A DNA stretch of 64,000 nt, taken from Thermoguttaceae bacterium (lineage in GTDB: Bacteria > Planctomycetota > Planctomycetia > Pirellulales > Thermoguttaceae). A model generated the notes under the pieces. That model ran no database searches. It had not been told where the DNA came from and was given only the letters and a program-made list of their open reading frames with translations. Below, piece after piece: positions 44,501 to 56,500 of this stretch (positions are counted from its first letter, which is position 1; the number at the start of each line of letters is the position of its first letter). The stretch spans positions 62,001 through 126,000 of the forward strand of contig JAQVHZ010000001.1 in NCBI GenBank assembly GCA_028695965.1, in the 5' to 3' direction. Both the position numbers and the translations under genes were made by a program.

Positions 44501-47500
44501 AAAATCATAACGGATACCGTCGACCGTAGTAAATTCGTCGGTAACAGCGTCGCGGCGAGTCGCCATTTCAATGACCAACCCGGACTCAAGCGTTACAGAA
44601 ACGCCGGCGACAAATTCGATAAACGTTCCGTCTTCGAAGGTGAAGGTCGGTCCGAGGTACGTCGCAGGCGTGTTGACCTCTTCGCCGACAAGTTCAATCC
44701 CGATATGATCGGGCAAGATTTCTTTGTAGACGCCGTCGTCGGAGATGAACCCGCCGTTCATGAACACGCCCGTCACGCCGCCGTAAACAATCTTCGTTCC
44801 ATTGGCGAGGACAACGGCTTCGCCGGTCGACGCTTGCGCGGCGTAGGCGCGATAGGTAGCGTAGGTCTTTGAGTAGGCGATCGAGTCGGGTTGAAGGTCG
44901 GACAGGAGCGTCTTCGTACCGTCCGCCGCTTCAAAGACGTCGACATATTCGTACTTCGTGGAGAGCGGCGGAGCTTGTCCGAGCGACTCGAGATAATCGA
45001 ACCTCGATTCGCGGTGCGCCGTGACGTTCGTGCCGTCGGCGAGGGTGAGCGTAATCGAGTAGTCGTTTTGGAAAGGACCAGGCGCGTAGGCAACTTGCGT
45101 GCCGTCGGGATAGGTGAAGACGTTGTTGTTGAAGGTGATATAGGTACTGCCATATTCGAACGCTTGGCCGTCGGCAAGGTCGACCTCATAGCCGCCGACG
45201 ACGAGCACGTTGCGCTCCGCAGTGGCGACGCCGTCTTCAACGGTAACAACAACCAAATCGTCGCGGACGAATTGTCCAGATTCGAGGAGGATCCTGGAGC
45301 CGTACCAGTACGGACCGACGTAGACTTCGGACGCTTCGCGCAAAGTGACAAGGTTGTCGAACGGGTTATAGGCGCCGTCCGCAGCGGAGTTGACGACGAC
45401 GCTCGGCGCTTCGAAGACGGCAAACGACGCGGTGTAGACGTTGTTGTCCGAAATCGATTCGACGATTTCGGCGCCGGAATCGAGCGTGACGGTAATCGTG
45501 TACTCGCCAACCGGCAGAGCGCCGAGGTTCTGACGCGCATAACTCTGCGTCGCGCCGACGCCGAACCGATCAGAATTCTTGAGCCAATCGAAGAAATCGG
45601 AGCCCGGTTGATAACGACCGACGGTCGTCTTAGAATACGCGGCGCCGGTTGCGGTAACGCCTTCGACGGTAAACGTAATGTTGAACTTGTCGAAGACAGC
45701 CGCGTCGCCGCTATTCGTAATCGAGTAGTCGAGAACGACGTCGTGTCCAACGATGTAGTGATCGGTTATCTGACCGTCGACCTTGGCGTACCAGAAGTTG
45801 ATCGGGTTCTCTCCGAACGCAAGGTCGGCAGTGATCACGACCTGGTATTCGTACGCGCCCATGTCGATCGAGTAGATAACGCCGCCGATATCGACGCCGA
45901 CGTAACGATCATTTCCAGCAAGGTCGGTTACGACGCCCGCGACGGCAAGCGCGTTCGAGGCGGTGTTGATCGCCGGGGAGTCCGTGCTGAGCGAGTAATC
46001 GCCGCCCGCAGCGTTAACGAATTTCGGGTCGACGTTGACGAAGCAACGGTACGCGGCGTCCATCCACGAAGAATCGAACGCGACAGCGCCGGTCGACTCG
46101 GCGTTTTGCAAGAGCGAGTTGCGGAGCTTAATCGTCGCGCCAGTCGCAGCGAAGATTTCGACGCCGGAACCAGCGATGGTTTGGGTCTCTTCTCCGACGA
46201 CGATCTCTCGGGTAGTAACGCTGTTGCCGGCAAGGATCGAGTTGTCGATCGCGGCGCTTCCAAGGATATAGAGCGCGCCGCCTTCAAACGCGGCGTTGCC
46301 AGCGACGGTAACGTTGACGAGTTTGACCGTGTTGGCGTAAATCGCGCCCGCCTTTTCGCCAGCCTTGTTATTCGCGACGAGCGCGTTGTTCAAGTTGACG
46401 GAGTTGGCGTAAATCGCGCCCGCGTTGTTCACGGCGGCGTTGCCGGTAATCGTCGCTTTGCCGGAGACGGTAACGGTATTCGCATGGATAGCGCCGTACG
46501 AGTCGTTCGCCTTGTTGGCGTTAATCGCGGCGTTTCCAGTAACGTTGAACGCGCCGCCGACTTGACCGGCGCCGTAGTTCGCCGAGACGTCGTTAGTCGC
46601 CGTCGTCGTTTCCGTGTTGGTCGTGCTGGAAACGACAGCGCCGTCTGCGTTGAGGACTTCGACAAGCGTCGTCGTTTCGGTAACGACCGTTTCGGTTCCG
46701 TTAGCGACGTTGCGTTCGAGGGTCAGATCGCCAGCGACGCTGAAGTTCTTAGCGACGTAAAACGCGCCAAATTCAGAAGCCTTGTTGTCGGAAATATTCG
46801 CGCTAGCGCCGAAGACTGCGGAACCGTTGGCGACTTCGAAGGCGCCGTACTTGCCTTGGACGGTCGTAGTGGTCGTCTTGACGGTCGTGGTCGCGCGGAC
46901 CGGCGCGCCGGCGTCGTTCGTCGAGTTGACGACGTCCGTTGTTTCGGTCGTTGCAACCTTGGGGGTCGTACCGACTACGTTGCCGGTAATCACAGCGTCG
47001 CCGACGATCTTGAACGCGTCGCCCGTTCCGGTAACGCGGATCGCGCCGACGTCGTTCGCCGCTTTGTTGCCGGTAATCGTCGCGTTTGCGCCGACATAGA
47101 AGGATTTCGCGTCGATGGCGCCAACGTTCTCTCCAGCTTTGTTGCCAGCGATATTGGCGTCGCCGCCAATAGAGACGGAACCAGCAAGGATAGCGCCGTA
47201 GCTGTCGCGCGCCGTGTTGTTGGCAATAGTAGCCGACCCGCCGATAGTTAAGGCGCTCGTGGCGGCAATTGCGCCGACTTCGCCAGCAGTATTGCCAGTA
47301 ACGTTAGCGTCGCCGCCAATAGAGACGGAAGAAGCAAGGATAGCGCCTATTTTAACGTCGGCAGTATTGCCGGTAATATTGGCGTCGCCGCCAATAGAGA
47401 CGGCAGCCGCAAAGATCGCGCCGACGTTCTCAGCCTTATTGTCGGTAACATTGACGTTGCCGGTAATGGAGACAGAGTCGGCAAAAATCGCGCCAAATTT

Positions 47501-50500
47501 GCCGCCAGCGGTGTTGCCTGTGATATTGGCGTCGCCCGTGACAGCAACGCTGGCGGCCTTAACGGCGCCGTAGTCGCTACCTGCTTCGTTGTTGGCGATT
47601 TCCGTTTTGCCAGCGATCGTCAAGGCGCCGCCTGCTTTAATTGCGCCAACGCTGCCGCCAGCCGTATTGCTGGAGATCTTCGCGACGAGACCGGTATACG
47701 GGATTTCGTTGCCTGCTTCGTCATAGGTCTTTTCAACGTCGCCGTTCACAGTGACGTCTCCAACAACCTGCATACCGCCGTAGCTACCGCTGGCCGTATT
47801 GCCGACGAGCTCGAAGATTCCGCCGATTTCGAGCGCGCCATTCACATAGGCGGCGCCGTAATCGCCGATGTATTCGGTTGCCGCAGTCGTGGTGGTCGTG
47901 GGCTCTCCGCCGCTGGCCGGAATGATTTCGGTCGTCGTTTCGGTAAGGACGTAACCTTCGGCGGAGTTGTTGGTGAACGACGCGTCGCCAGCGACTTTAA
48001 CGCCGCCCTTGGCGTAAAGCGCGCCCGCCAAACCACCCGCTTTGTTCTTATTGAACAGGACGTCGCCGCCAAATTCCGCGCCGCCAGCCGCAACGTAGAT
48101 CGCGCCGCCGAGCGCCGAATAGACGGTCTTGACGACAGTCGTCTTAATCGTTTCGCCTTCGGAACCGATCGTTTCGGTCGTTGCAATTTCAAGCGTCGTC
48201 GGAGCGGTTCCAGCAACGTTGGTCGCAACGACGGCGTCTCCGGCGACATTGACGGAGTTGACAGCGTAAATCGCGCCGCCATTACCTCCTGCCTTGTTGC
48301 CGGAGATATTGGAACTTCCTTCGCCAATCTTGACGTAGGTCTTCGAGTATACCGCGCCGCCAGCCGCGCCCGCTTGGTTGCCTGCTGCAACGAGAGCGCC
48401 CTTGGCTTCGAAGGAATTTGCGTAAATCGCGCCGCCTTCGGCTTCAGCGACGTTGCCCCTGGCAGTTACGGCGCCGTTGACGAGTACCGCGCCGCCGGCA
48501 TTGATCGCGGCGCCCTGATCGGACGCGTTGTTTTCAAAGCTGGCGTCGCCGCCGACGGTAACGCCGGTCTTCGCGATGAGCGCGCCGCCGACGTTGTTGT
48601 TGGCGGTAGCGGAACCGTCGACCTTAATCGAGGTCTTGGAGACGAGCGCGCCGGAATTGGTCGTGTTGGCGTTGTTGTTGACGGTCAGGTCGCCGGTAAC
48701 GGCAACGCTGTTCGCTCGAACGCCGGAAATCGTTTCCGCAGTGTTGCCGGAGATTTCCGCATTTCCGCCGACAGTCAACGCGCCGTCGATTCCCATGGCT
48801 CCAAAGTCGCCTGCGGCGCTGTTGTTGTTGGCGGTCAAGTTGCCGCCAATGTTCATAGCGCCCTGAGAGTATGCGGCGCCATAGTCGCCGCCTGCAGCGT
48901 TGTTGGAGAAGACAGCGGAGCCTCCGACGCCAACGCCCTTAGCGTACAGAGCCCCGTACGACCCGTCAGCAGTGTTGCCGGTCATGGTAAGGTTGCCAGA
49001 AACGTTGACCGCGCCGTCCGCGAAGATAGCGCCGTAGTCGCCCTTAACTTCGGGGACATACTGGCTCGCGTTGGCGACGTTGTTCGTCGCGACGAGGTCG
49101 CCCGTTACTTGGAACCCCGTTTCGGCGTAGACGGCGCCGCCCGACTCGGCGACGTTGCCGTCAAAAGCGACGGCGACAGTCGACTCGGAGTTCGGATCGG
49201 CGGCGAAGATCAAGGTCGCGTCTTTCGAGGCGTAGATAGCGCCGCCGACGACGTTGCGCGACGCGAAGTCTTCGGCAATAGCCTTGTTGCCCGTGAAGAC
49301 GCTCGCAACGACGGTCAGGTCGTCGAGCGTGTAGATCGCGCCCGCGCGCTGTGCGGAGTTCGAGGAGAAGGTCGTGTTTTCAACGGTAAGACCGCCGCTT
49401 TGATTGGCGATCGCGCCGCCCGCAAACGCGGTGTTGTTCGAGAACGCCGCATTCTTGACGACCGTCTCGCCCGCCGTATTGGCGAAGATCGCGCCGCCGA
49501 AGTCAGTGGCGTGGTTGCCGGTGAAGGAACCGCCGTCGACGGTGAGGAATCCGTAGTTGGCGATCGCGCCGCCGAGACCTTCGACGAGGTGTTCGCCGGA
49601 GCTCGCCGACTTAATCCAGTAAGCTTCGTTGTCGACGAACTTAATATTGTTGAGGTTGAGTTCGCCCCTGTTGATCAGGGCGCCGCCGACCTTGGCATAA
49701 CCTTTGGTCATCGTCAGGTCAGAGATAGACGCGACCGTGTCGGCGTTGATTAAGAACATATTGACGGCGTCGTTACCGCTGACAGTAACGTTGCGGTCTT
49801 CGCCCAAGATGGCAAGCTCGCGCTCGATCATAATGTCCGATCCAAGCAACACGGTCGTTTTGTCAATGACAACAGGACCTTGCGCCGGGTCGACAATGAT
49901 CGTCTTGTTCTGCATCTTAGTCTTATGGAAGGTAACGTTCGCGTCGACTTCCTTGAAGATCTTCGCAACGCCGTTCTTGACTTCGAGGGTCGAGCCGTCG
50001 GCGAGTTGGACGCTCTTTTCGACGCGCGCGTTGCGCGTGGACAAGGAACCGATCGCGAGGGAGGCGAATTGCAGGTTAGCTCCGTCGGCATATTCGACGA
50101 CGTTCCCGTCTTCAAAGACAAACGCGCCCTTCGGATAGGTCTCGTTTTGATAATAGGTGAACTTGACGTTCGAGTATTCGAATTCCATACCGTTCGTCAG
50201 GACGACGTCGCCGTTGGGAGTCTTGAGAACGTTATAGGTGTAGTGCGTTCCTTCCTGCGGGTTAAGGTCGGAATCTTCGACGAAGTGGATATATTGCGAC
50301 GTCTGGAGTTGGAACGAGGCGGACGTTCCGTCGGGATAGGTGATCGCTCCGCTGCTGAGAGCGCTTTGGGGAACGCGCTCGGTATCGGCTCCAACGCCAT
50401 AGGTGAAGTAACCGCCGTTCATCTGATAATGATAGTAGATAGGACGGCCGTTGAGGAGGAATTCGTCGCCTTCTACGAGGTCGATCGTTACGCCGTTCTT

Positions 50501-53500
50501 AACGACGACGTCAACCTTCTGCGTGAGCCAGCCGTTGACAACGGTGAGGACCTCGCCGTTTTCAAGGGTAAAGGTCGTTCCGTCGGCGACCAGATACGTG
50601 GAAACGTATTGGTAATCGCCTGCGGCTGCGATCGCCTCGCGCAAGGAGGTTTCGCCGTCGACCGGATCGATCACGTCGTTTTCAGTCGTAACGACCGTGC
50701 TCGGTTCCGAAAAGACGTTGAAGGAACCTTCAAAGACGTTGTTGTTGACGCCTTCGTAGCCGTCTTCTTCGCCATATTCGAATATGACCCCAACGCCGTT
50801 CACGTCAAGCGTAACGGTAACGGTATAGAGACCGGCCGGCAAGGAGCCAAAGTTGGTCATCATCGTCGCTTCGCCGTTGACGGCAATCCAGTCGGCGACG
50901 TTCAACCAGTTGTGGTTGACGAAATCGGTCGCATAGTATTGGGTCGGAAGCGTTTGGTCGTAAACCGTATTCCCATTGGAATCGACGCCGACCAGCTTGA
51001 CGTTGAAGCCGAAGTTGTCGATAACGCGGGCGTCGCCGATGTTTTGAACGTTGAAGTTGATACTGACGTCTTTACCAGCGATGAAGTAACCAAGTTCGGT
51101 CGCAACGTTGTTGACAATGACTTCCGCGCCCCAGTAGTCGACGGAACTTGCGACGATGGCAAGGTCGGGAGCAATGATCGTTTGATATTCGAGCGCGCCC
51201 ATATCGACCGTACGGACGGCGCCGCCGATCGCAAGACCGACGCGGCGAGCGTTTCCAGCAAGGTCGAACTCCGCGTTTTCAAGATCGTTCGAACCGGCGT
51301 TGATAGCCGCCGAGGTCCCTTTCAGGGTGTAGTCGGCGTTTAATTCTGGGTTGACGCCAAGGAGCGAACGATACGCGGCGACCGTGTCAAAGCTCTTCGG
51401 ACCATATTGCGCGATGTTTCCGAGCAGCGAACTGCGCAGCGTGGTCGTCGCGCCTTCTTCCGTATAGAGGTCGTAACCAGAACCCGTCGCAGTATTTCCA
51501 GCGATAATCGAGTTGTCAAACGTCGCGGTTCCGGCGTTGTAGAAGCCGGCGCCGTCCGCCGCTTTGTTGTCGGCGATCGTCACGTTGACAAACGTGGTCG
51601 TCGAGGCGGCGTAAATCGCGCCGCCGAGGTTCGTCGCCGTGTTTTTCGCGAAGAGCGAGTTCGACGCATACAATTGTCCAGACGCGTAAATAGCCGCGCC
51701 GTTCGTCGCGGCGTTGCTGAAGAACGAGCCTCCGATAATTTGCAGATTGGAATCTGGGCCGGCATAGATTGCGCCGCCTTCTTGCGCGGAGTTCGTCTTG
51801 AAGGTCGAGCCGTCAAGCGACACGGAACCGAGCGTGTAGATCGCGGCGCCGGCATTGGCGGAATTGTTTTCGAAGAGCGAATCTTTGTCTTCAAAAGCGC
51901 CGGCGTTGAAGATCGCGCCGCCAACGCCAGTGATGGCGATGTTTTTGAAGATCGACGCTTCGGTAACCAGCTTGGCGCCTTCGGCATTGAAGATCGCGCC
52001 GCCGTCAAGGGCGGAGATTGTGCCGTCGAAGGTCGTGTCGTAGACGCTGAGGTCAGCGTCGCCGACATTGTAAATCGCGCCGCCATGATTATCGGCGCTC
52101 GTCGTTTTGAATTCGGAACGCGCAATGACGACGGTTCCTCCGTCATTGTGGATTGCGCCGCCGTTTTCGCCGCTCGTGGAGGTGAAGACGGTTTCTTCGA
52201 CCGTCAAGATTCCCTTGGAATAGACGGGGCTAAGGAGACCATAGTCGCCAGTGAAGGTAGCGCCGCCGTTGATGTTGGCGGAACCCAAGTTATAGATAAG
52301 CGCGCTGAGCTGCGCTTCGTTGTTTTCGAAGGTCGAGCCTTCGACATTGAGCGTGGCGCCGCTGGCGTTGAAGATCAAGTTGCCTTGTTCGGCGACGTTG
52401 TCTCTGAACGTAACGTTCGAAACGGTCAACTTGCCGTAGTTTTCGAGGATAGAGCCTTCTTCGTCGGACGTCGCGCCCTCGAACTTGAAGTTCATAATGG
52501 TAACGTCGGCGCTCTCCAACATGAGGAAGAGGCACGGATCGGCGCTCTGACTCGTAATCGTTAAATCGAGCTGATTGCCGTTCCAATCGACGCAGTCGAG
52601 CGTAAAGGACTTGTCAAGGGTAAGAGGACCTTGCGTGAGATCGAACGTAGCGCCGGCAAGACTCGGATCAAAGACGACCGTGTTCGATTCGCGAGAGACG
52701 CGCTTGACCAGCGCGCGGCCCGCCTTATACGAGTATTCTTCGCCGTTCAGGAGGACGGTCGTACCGGCGGCCAGTTTCGTGGAGGAAACGGCGGCGGTAT
52801 TGTAGACGAAGTTCGTACCGTCGTAAGTAACGGGGAATCCGTTCGAGAGCGTAACTTGCGTGCCTGGAAGGAGATAGTAGCGCGTATTCGCCGCGTCAAG
52901 ATAAGAGTCGGCAACAAGGGTAAGGGTTTCGCCGCCGACAATGATCGTATCGCCGTCGCCGAGCACAAAACTCGTCGTTTCCGTAACGATGAAGCGGTCT
53001 TGCGCGAAGTCGTAGACGGCAATTTCACCGGTGGCAAGCGTAACGATGCTGCCGTCAGGAACGATCGCGACGTCGTGGGTCATCTCGCGCCGGAAGACGC
53101 CGTTGACGACGGTTACGACGTCGCCGTCAGCCATCGTGAAGGAGCCTTGAGCTTGGACGTCGTCGCGCGTGTAGCGCGCGGTTTCTTCAACGCGCGTCCA
53201 AACGCCGGCGCTGAGCGTGCATTCGAGACCGTTGACGGTCGCGACGGTTCCGTCCGGAACGTTGACAGCCTGGTCGGCGTCGTTGTAGAAGACGTCGACA
53301 ACGTAAGTAATGACGTTGCTGTCCGCCAGAGTGAACTGTTCGCCCGGATAGACTTGATACGGGACCGTATTATCGACGTAGAATTTCCCGTTGACAACGT
53401 TGTAAGTAACGCCGTTGGCTTGGAAGACGTCGCCGTCTTGGAGCGCGATCTCCGCATAGTAGAAGGACCCGGCGTAAATTTCGACCGCCTCGCGCAAGGA

Positions 53501-56500
53501 GATTTCGCCGTCGTAAGGATCGACGACGTCGTCGGTAGTCGTAACGACGATCGAATCATTAATCGAGACGGGCGATTCGACGACGTCGAAGTACGAGGAG
53601 GTGCGGAAGAAGTTGTTGGTTTCGCGATATTCGGCAATGGCGTCGTTGGAATCGATCGCATATCCGAAGACGAAGTATCCTTCTTCATTTTGAGGCGCCA
53701 ACTGTCCGCTGGCAATCATTGCGGCGACGATTTCTTCAACGGACCCCATGGCGACGTTTTCAAGGAGCAGATAGCTCGCCAAGCCGTCGTACGTAAAGGT
53801 ATTCGTCGTGCCGAGAGCAAGATTCGTGCAAGTAACGACAGCGTCGACCGTCCCGCCGGGCATCGCCGCGCCCGCTGGGAATTCGACTTTGACGTTCATA
53901 ATAGGAAGACCGGTCCCTTGCACGCTATTGGCGTACATATCCGCTTTGGACGTGTAGGGGTCGTATTTCCACATATAGACGGTGATATCAAAGTCGGAAG
54001 TAATCGCCGCGCCTTGGTTGATGACGCCAAGATTCAGGTAGAGGGGTTCGTTGACGAGGAACGGCGCGACGGAGCCGGTCTGGTCGTCGATCGCGCGCGA
54101 GACGACGATCGAGTTCTCCCAGTTGTTGACAACGTCGGAACCGGCGGACGTCGGCACGAATTGCGTGAGGTCGGGTTGCGCTAGAACTTCGTACGCGCCC
54201 GCGTCGATAACGGAGTCTTCGATACGGTTCTGACCAGCCAAGTCGGCGTCGATATCGCTAGAATCACGATAGAACCGCGTGTTGCCCATTTGGGGGTAGA
54301 GGTAAGCTCGAACGCGAGATTGCGTGAAATCGAGCGAGGTCGAGAGGTTCTCGTTGACGCCAAGATTGACAGCGAGCGAGTCTCCAACCAGACGGAGGTT
54401 CCAGAACTTCCAGAGCTCGGCGGACCAATCGCCCATTGAGTAGTCGCGATAGGAAATGAATTCAGGATCGTAGGTGGTAACAGGCGAGCTGACCGTGCCG
54501 TCAAGGGAATTACCGATGTAGGATCTGGCGTCGCCGATAGAATTGACGCCGTTGCGATACGCTTCGAGGCGCGCGTTGCGCGACTCGTCGCCGATGATTG
54601 TCGCTCGAACGTTCGTAGTTCCTTGTTGATATATCGTGTAGACGTCGGCGCCGTACGCGGCGTAGTTCTTCGCGATGATAGAGTTGTACGCGTTAATAAT
54701 ACCAAAGTTTTGGATACCGCCGCCGGAGTAACCCGCAGTGTTGCCGGCAACGGTCGTATTGACCATCGTCAAGACGCCGCCGGATTCGTTGAAGATACCG
54801 CCGCCAACCGCGCCGTCTTCCGTAACAATGTTGCCCACGACGGACGTGTTGATCAAGTAGAGCCAACCGTCGTGCTGCGAAGTGTTCTCATATTCACCGC
54901 CGGCGTTGTAGATACCGCCGCCGGCCTTGAGCGCGCGGTTGCCCGAGATGATCGAGTCGCCGATCGTCAGCCAGCCGTTGTGGTTATAGACGCCGCCGCC
55001 GTTGTTCACCTGCGAGGCCGAGGTTCCGCGACTAGCGACGCCGTTGGTAATGATGAAGCCGTATATTTCGAGGGTCGTGTTGTCGACATATAGCGTACGG
55101 AATTTTTCTTGCGCGTCCAGCGTAACGCCTGGTTGGTTATTTTCCGTATCCCACGCCGGGGTCGCGTCGAGGACGAACCGTTTCGCCGCCCACGGCTGCT
55201 TGACGATACCGCGCGAGTAGGAGAAGGTCAGGGCGTCGTTCAGGGTGATCGTAGTATTGGCGAGCGATTCGTTGATGCGCAACGTATTGCCGAGGAAACT
55301 CGATCCGTCTTCCAGGCGTCGTCCGCTGTAAACGAACGCTTCTTTCCAGTTCAGAACGTTGTCAACCGCAGTAGAGAAGGAAAGGTCGGTAACGTCCATT
55401 TGAATATCGTCGATACGGAAATTCTCGTACGATTCATGCATCACGAGGGTATATTGTCCCAAGCTGCCGTAGTCGGAGTAACCGTTGGTCGTGCTGGAGC
55501 CTTGCCCGACGCCTTCAACCTTGATATAGTAGGTTTTTCCAGCTTCGAGTTCGGGAGTAACGAAGTGCGAGAAGGTAGTAAAGACAGAGTCGTCGACCGC
55601 GTAGTACCCTTCCTTCAAAATCGTCTTGGCGTCGTCAAGATAGACGGGGGCGCCGAATTGGTCGACGACGTAGAAGTGATAGTTAGAGTCGTGAGCGGCG
55701 TCGCTGTAAAACGCGCGTGTCCTTTCGCCATAGCCGAGCTTCAAGATAGCGCCCGCCAGGTCGAGCAGGAGCGGCTGACCAAATTCGTCCAACATCGAGA
55801 CTCTAAGATTCAAGTTCGTGTAGTCGTAGGATTTAGCGTAGTACTTCCCGGCAAAGACCGGATTTTCGACGTCGGCGTTGCGGCGATACGTCCACGCGAA
55901 GTCGTTGTCGATGAAGCGGTGGTCTGCGCCGTCGCCGGAAACGTCGACAACGTACGTGCCGCCGTAAGACGTGAACGAGAAGACGTCTATGTCCTCCCTC
56001 GTTTCGATAACGCTCTCGACGCGGTAGGTACCCGCATAAGGATTATACTCGTCCAAGTTGACGTTGATGTAGTAGTCGCCAAGGTCGGTGGCGTTCCCGG
56101 CGGAGTCGCCGTGTTGGTCGGGCCGGAAACCTACGTAGCTCGCAATAATCGCAACGTCGTCCTGGAAATTCGTCGCGTTGACGTAATCGCCGTTGCTCCA
56201 CTGCGTTATAGGCTGATGGTAGCCCGCGCCCATAATGGGGGCCCAGCCGGCGCTGTTTTCGCCTGTGTAGTACTCGTTGTGTTCGTAACCGTCATGACCA
56301 AGTCCAAAAGTATGTCCGATCTCGTGCGACGCCGCTTCGGCGATCGATTTTGCATTCAAGTTCAAGCTGAACGGATAGACGTAGTTATCCTGTTTGCTCG
56401 GACCATAGACTCCAACGTAGGAAAGCCCGCCTGCGGAGGGATTATAACCGCCAATGACGCAACGAACCCCCTTAGCGGCCGCGTTCCAGACGTTCGCATT

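Noticed and set aside
42173..44872. Plus-strand open frame of 899 codons
   Set aside because: It lies antisense to the giant gene, with Arg/Asp/Val-rich translation typical of a shadow frame.
44891..47251. Plus-strand open frame of 786 codons
   Set aside because: Antisense to the repeat part of the giant gene; its apparent repeats mirror the real protein's repeats.
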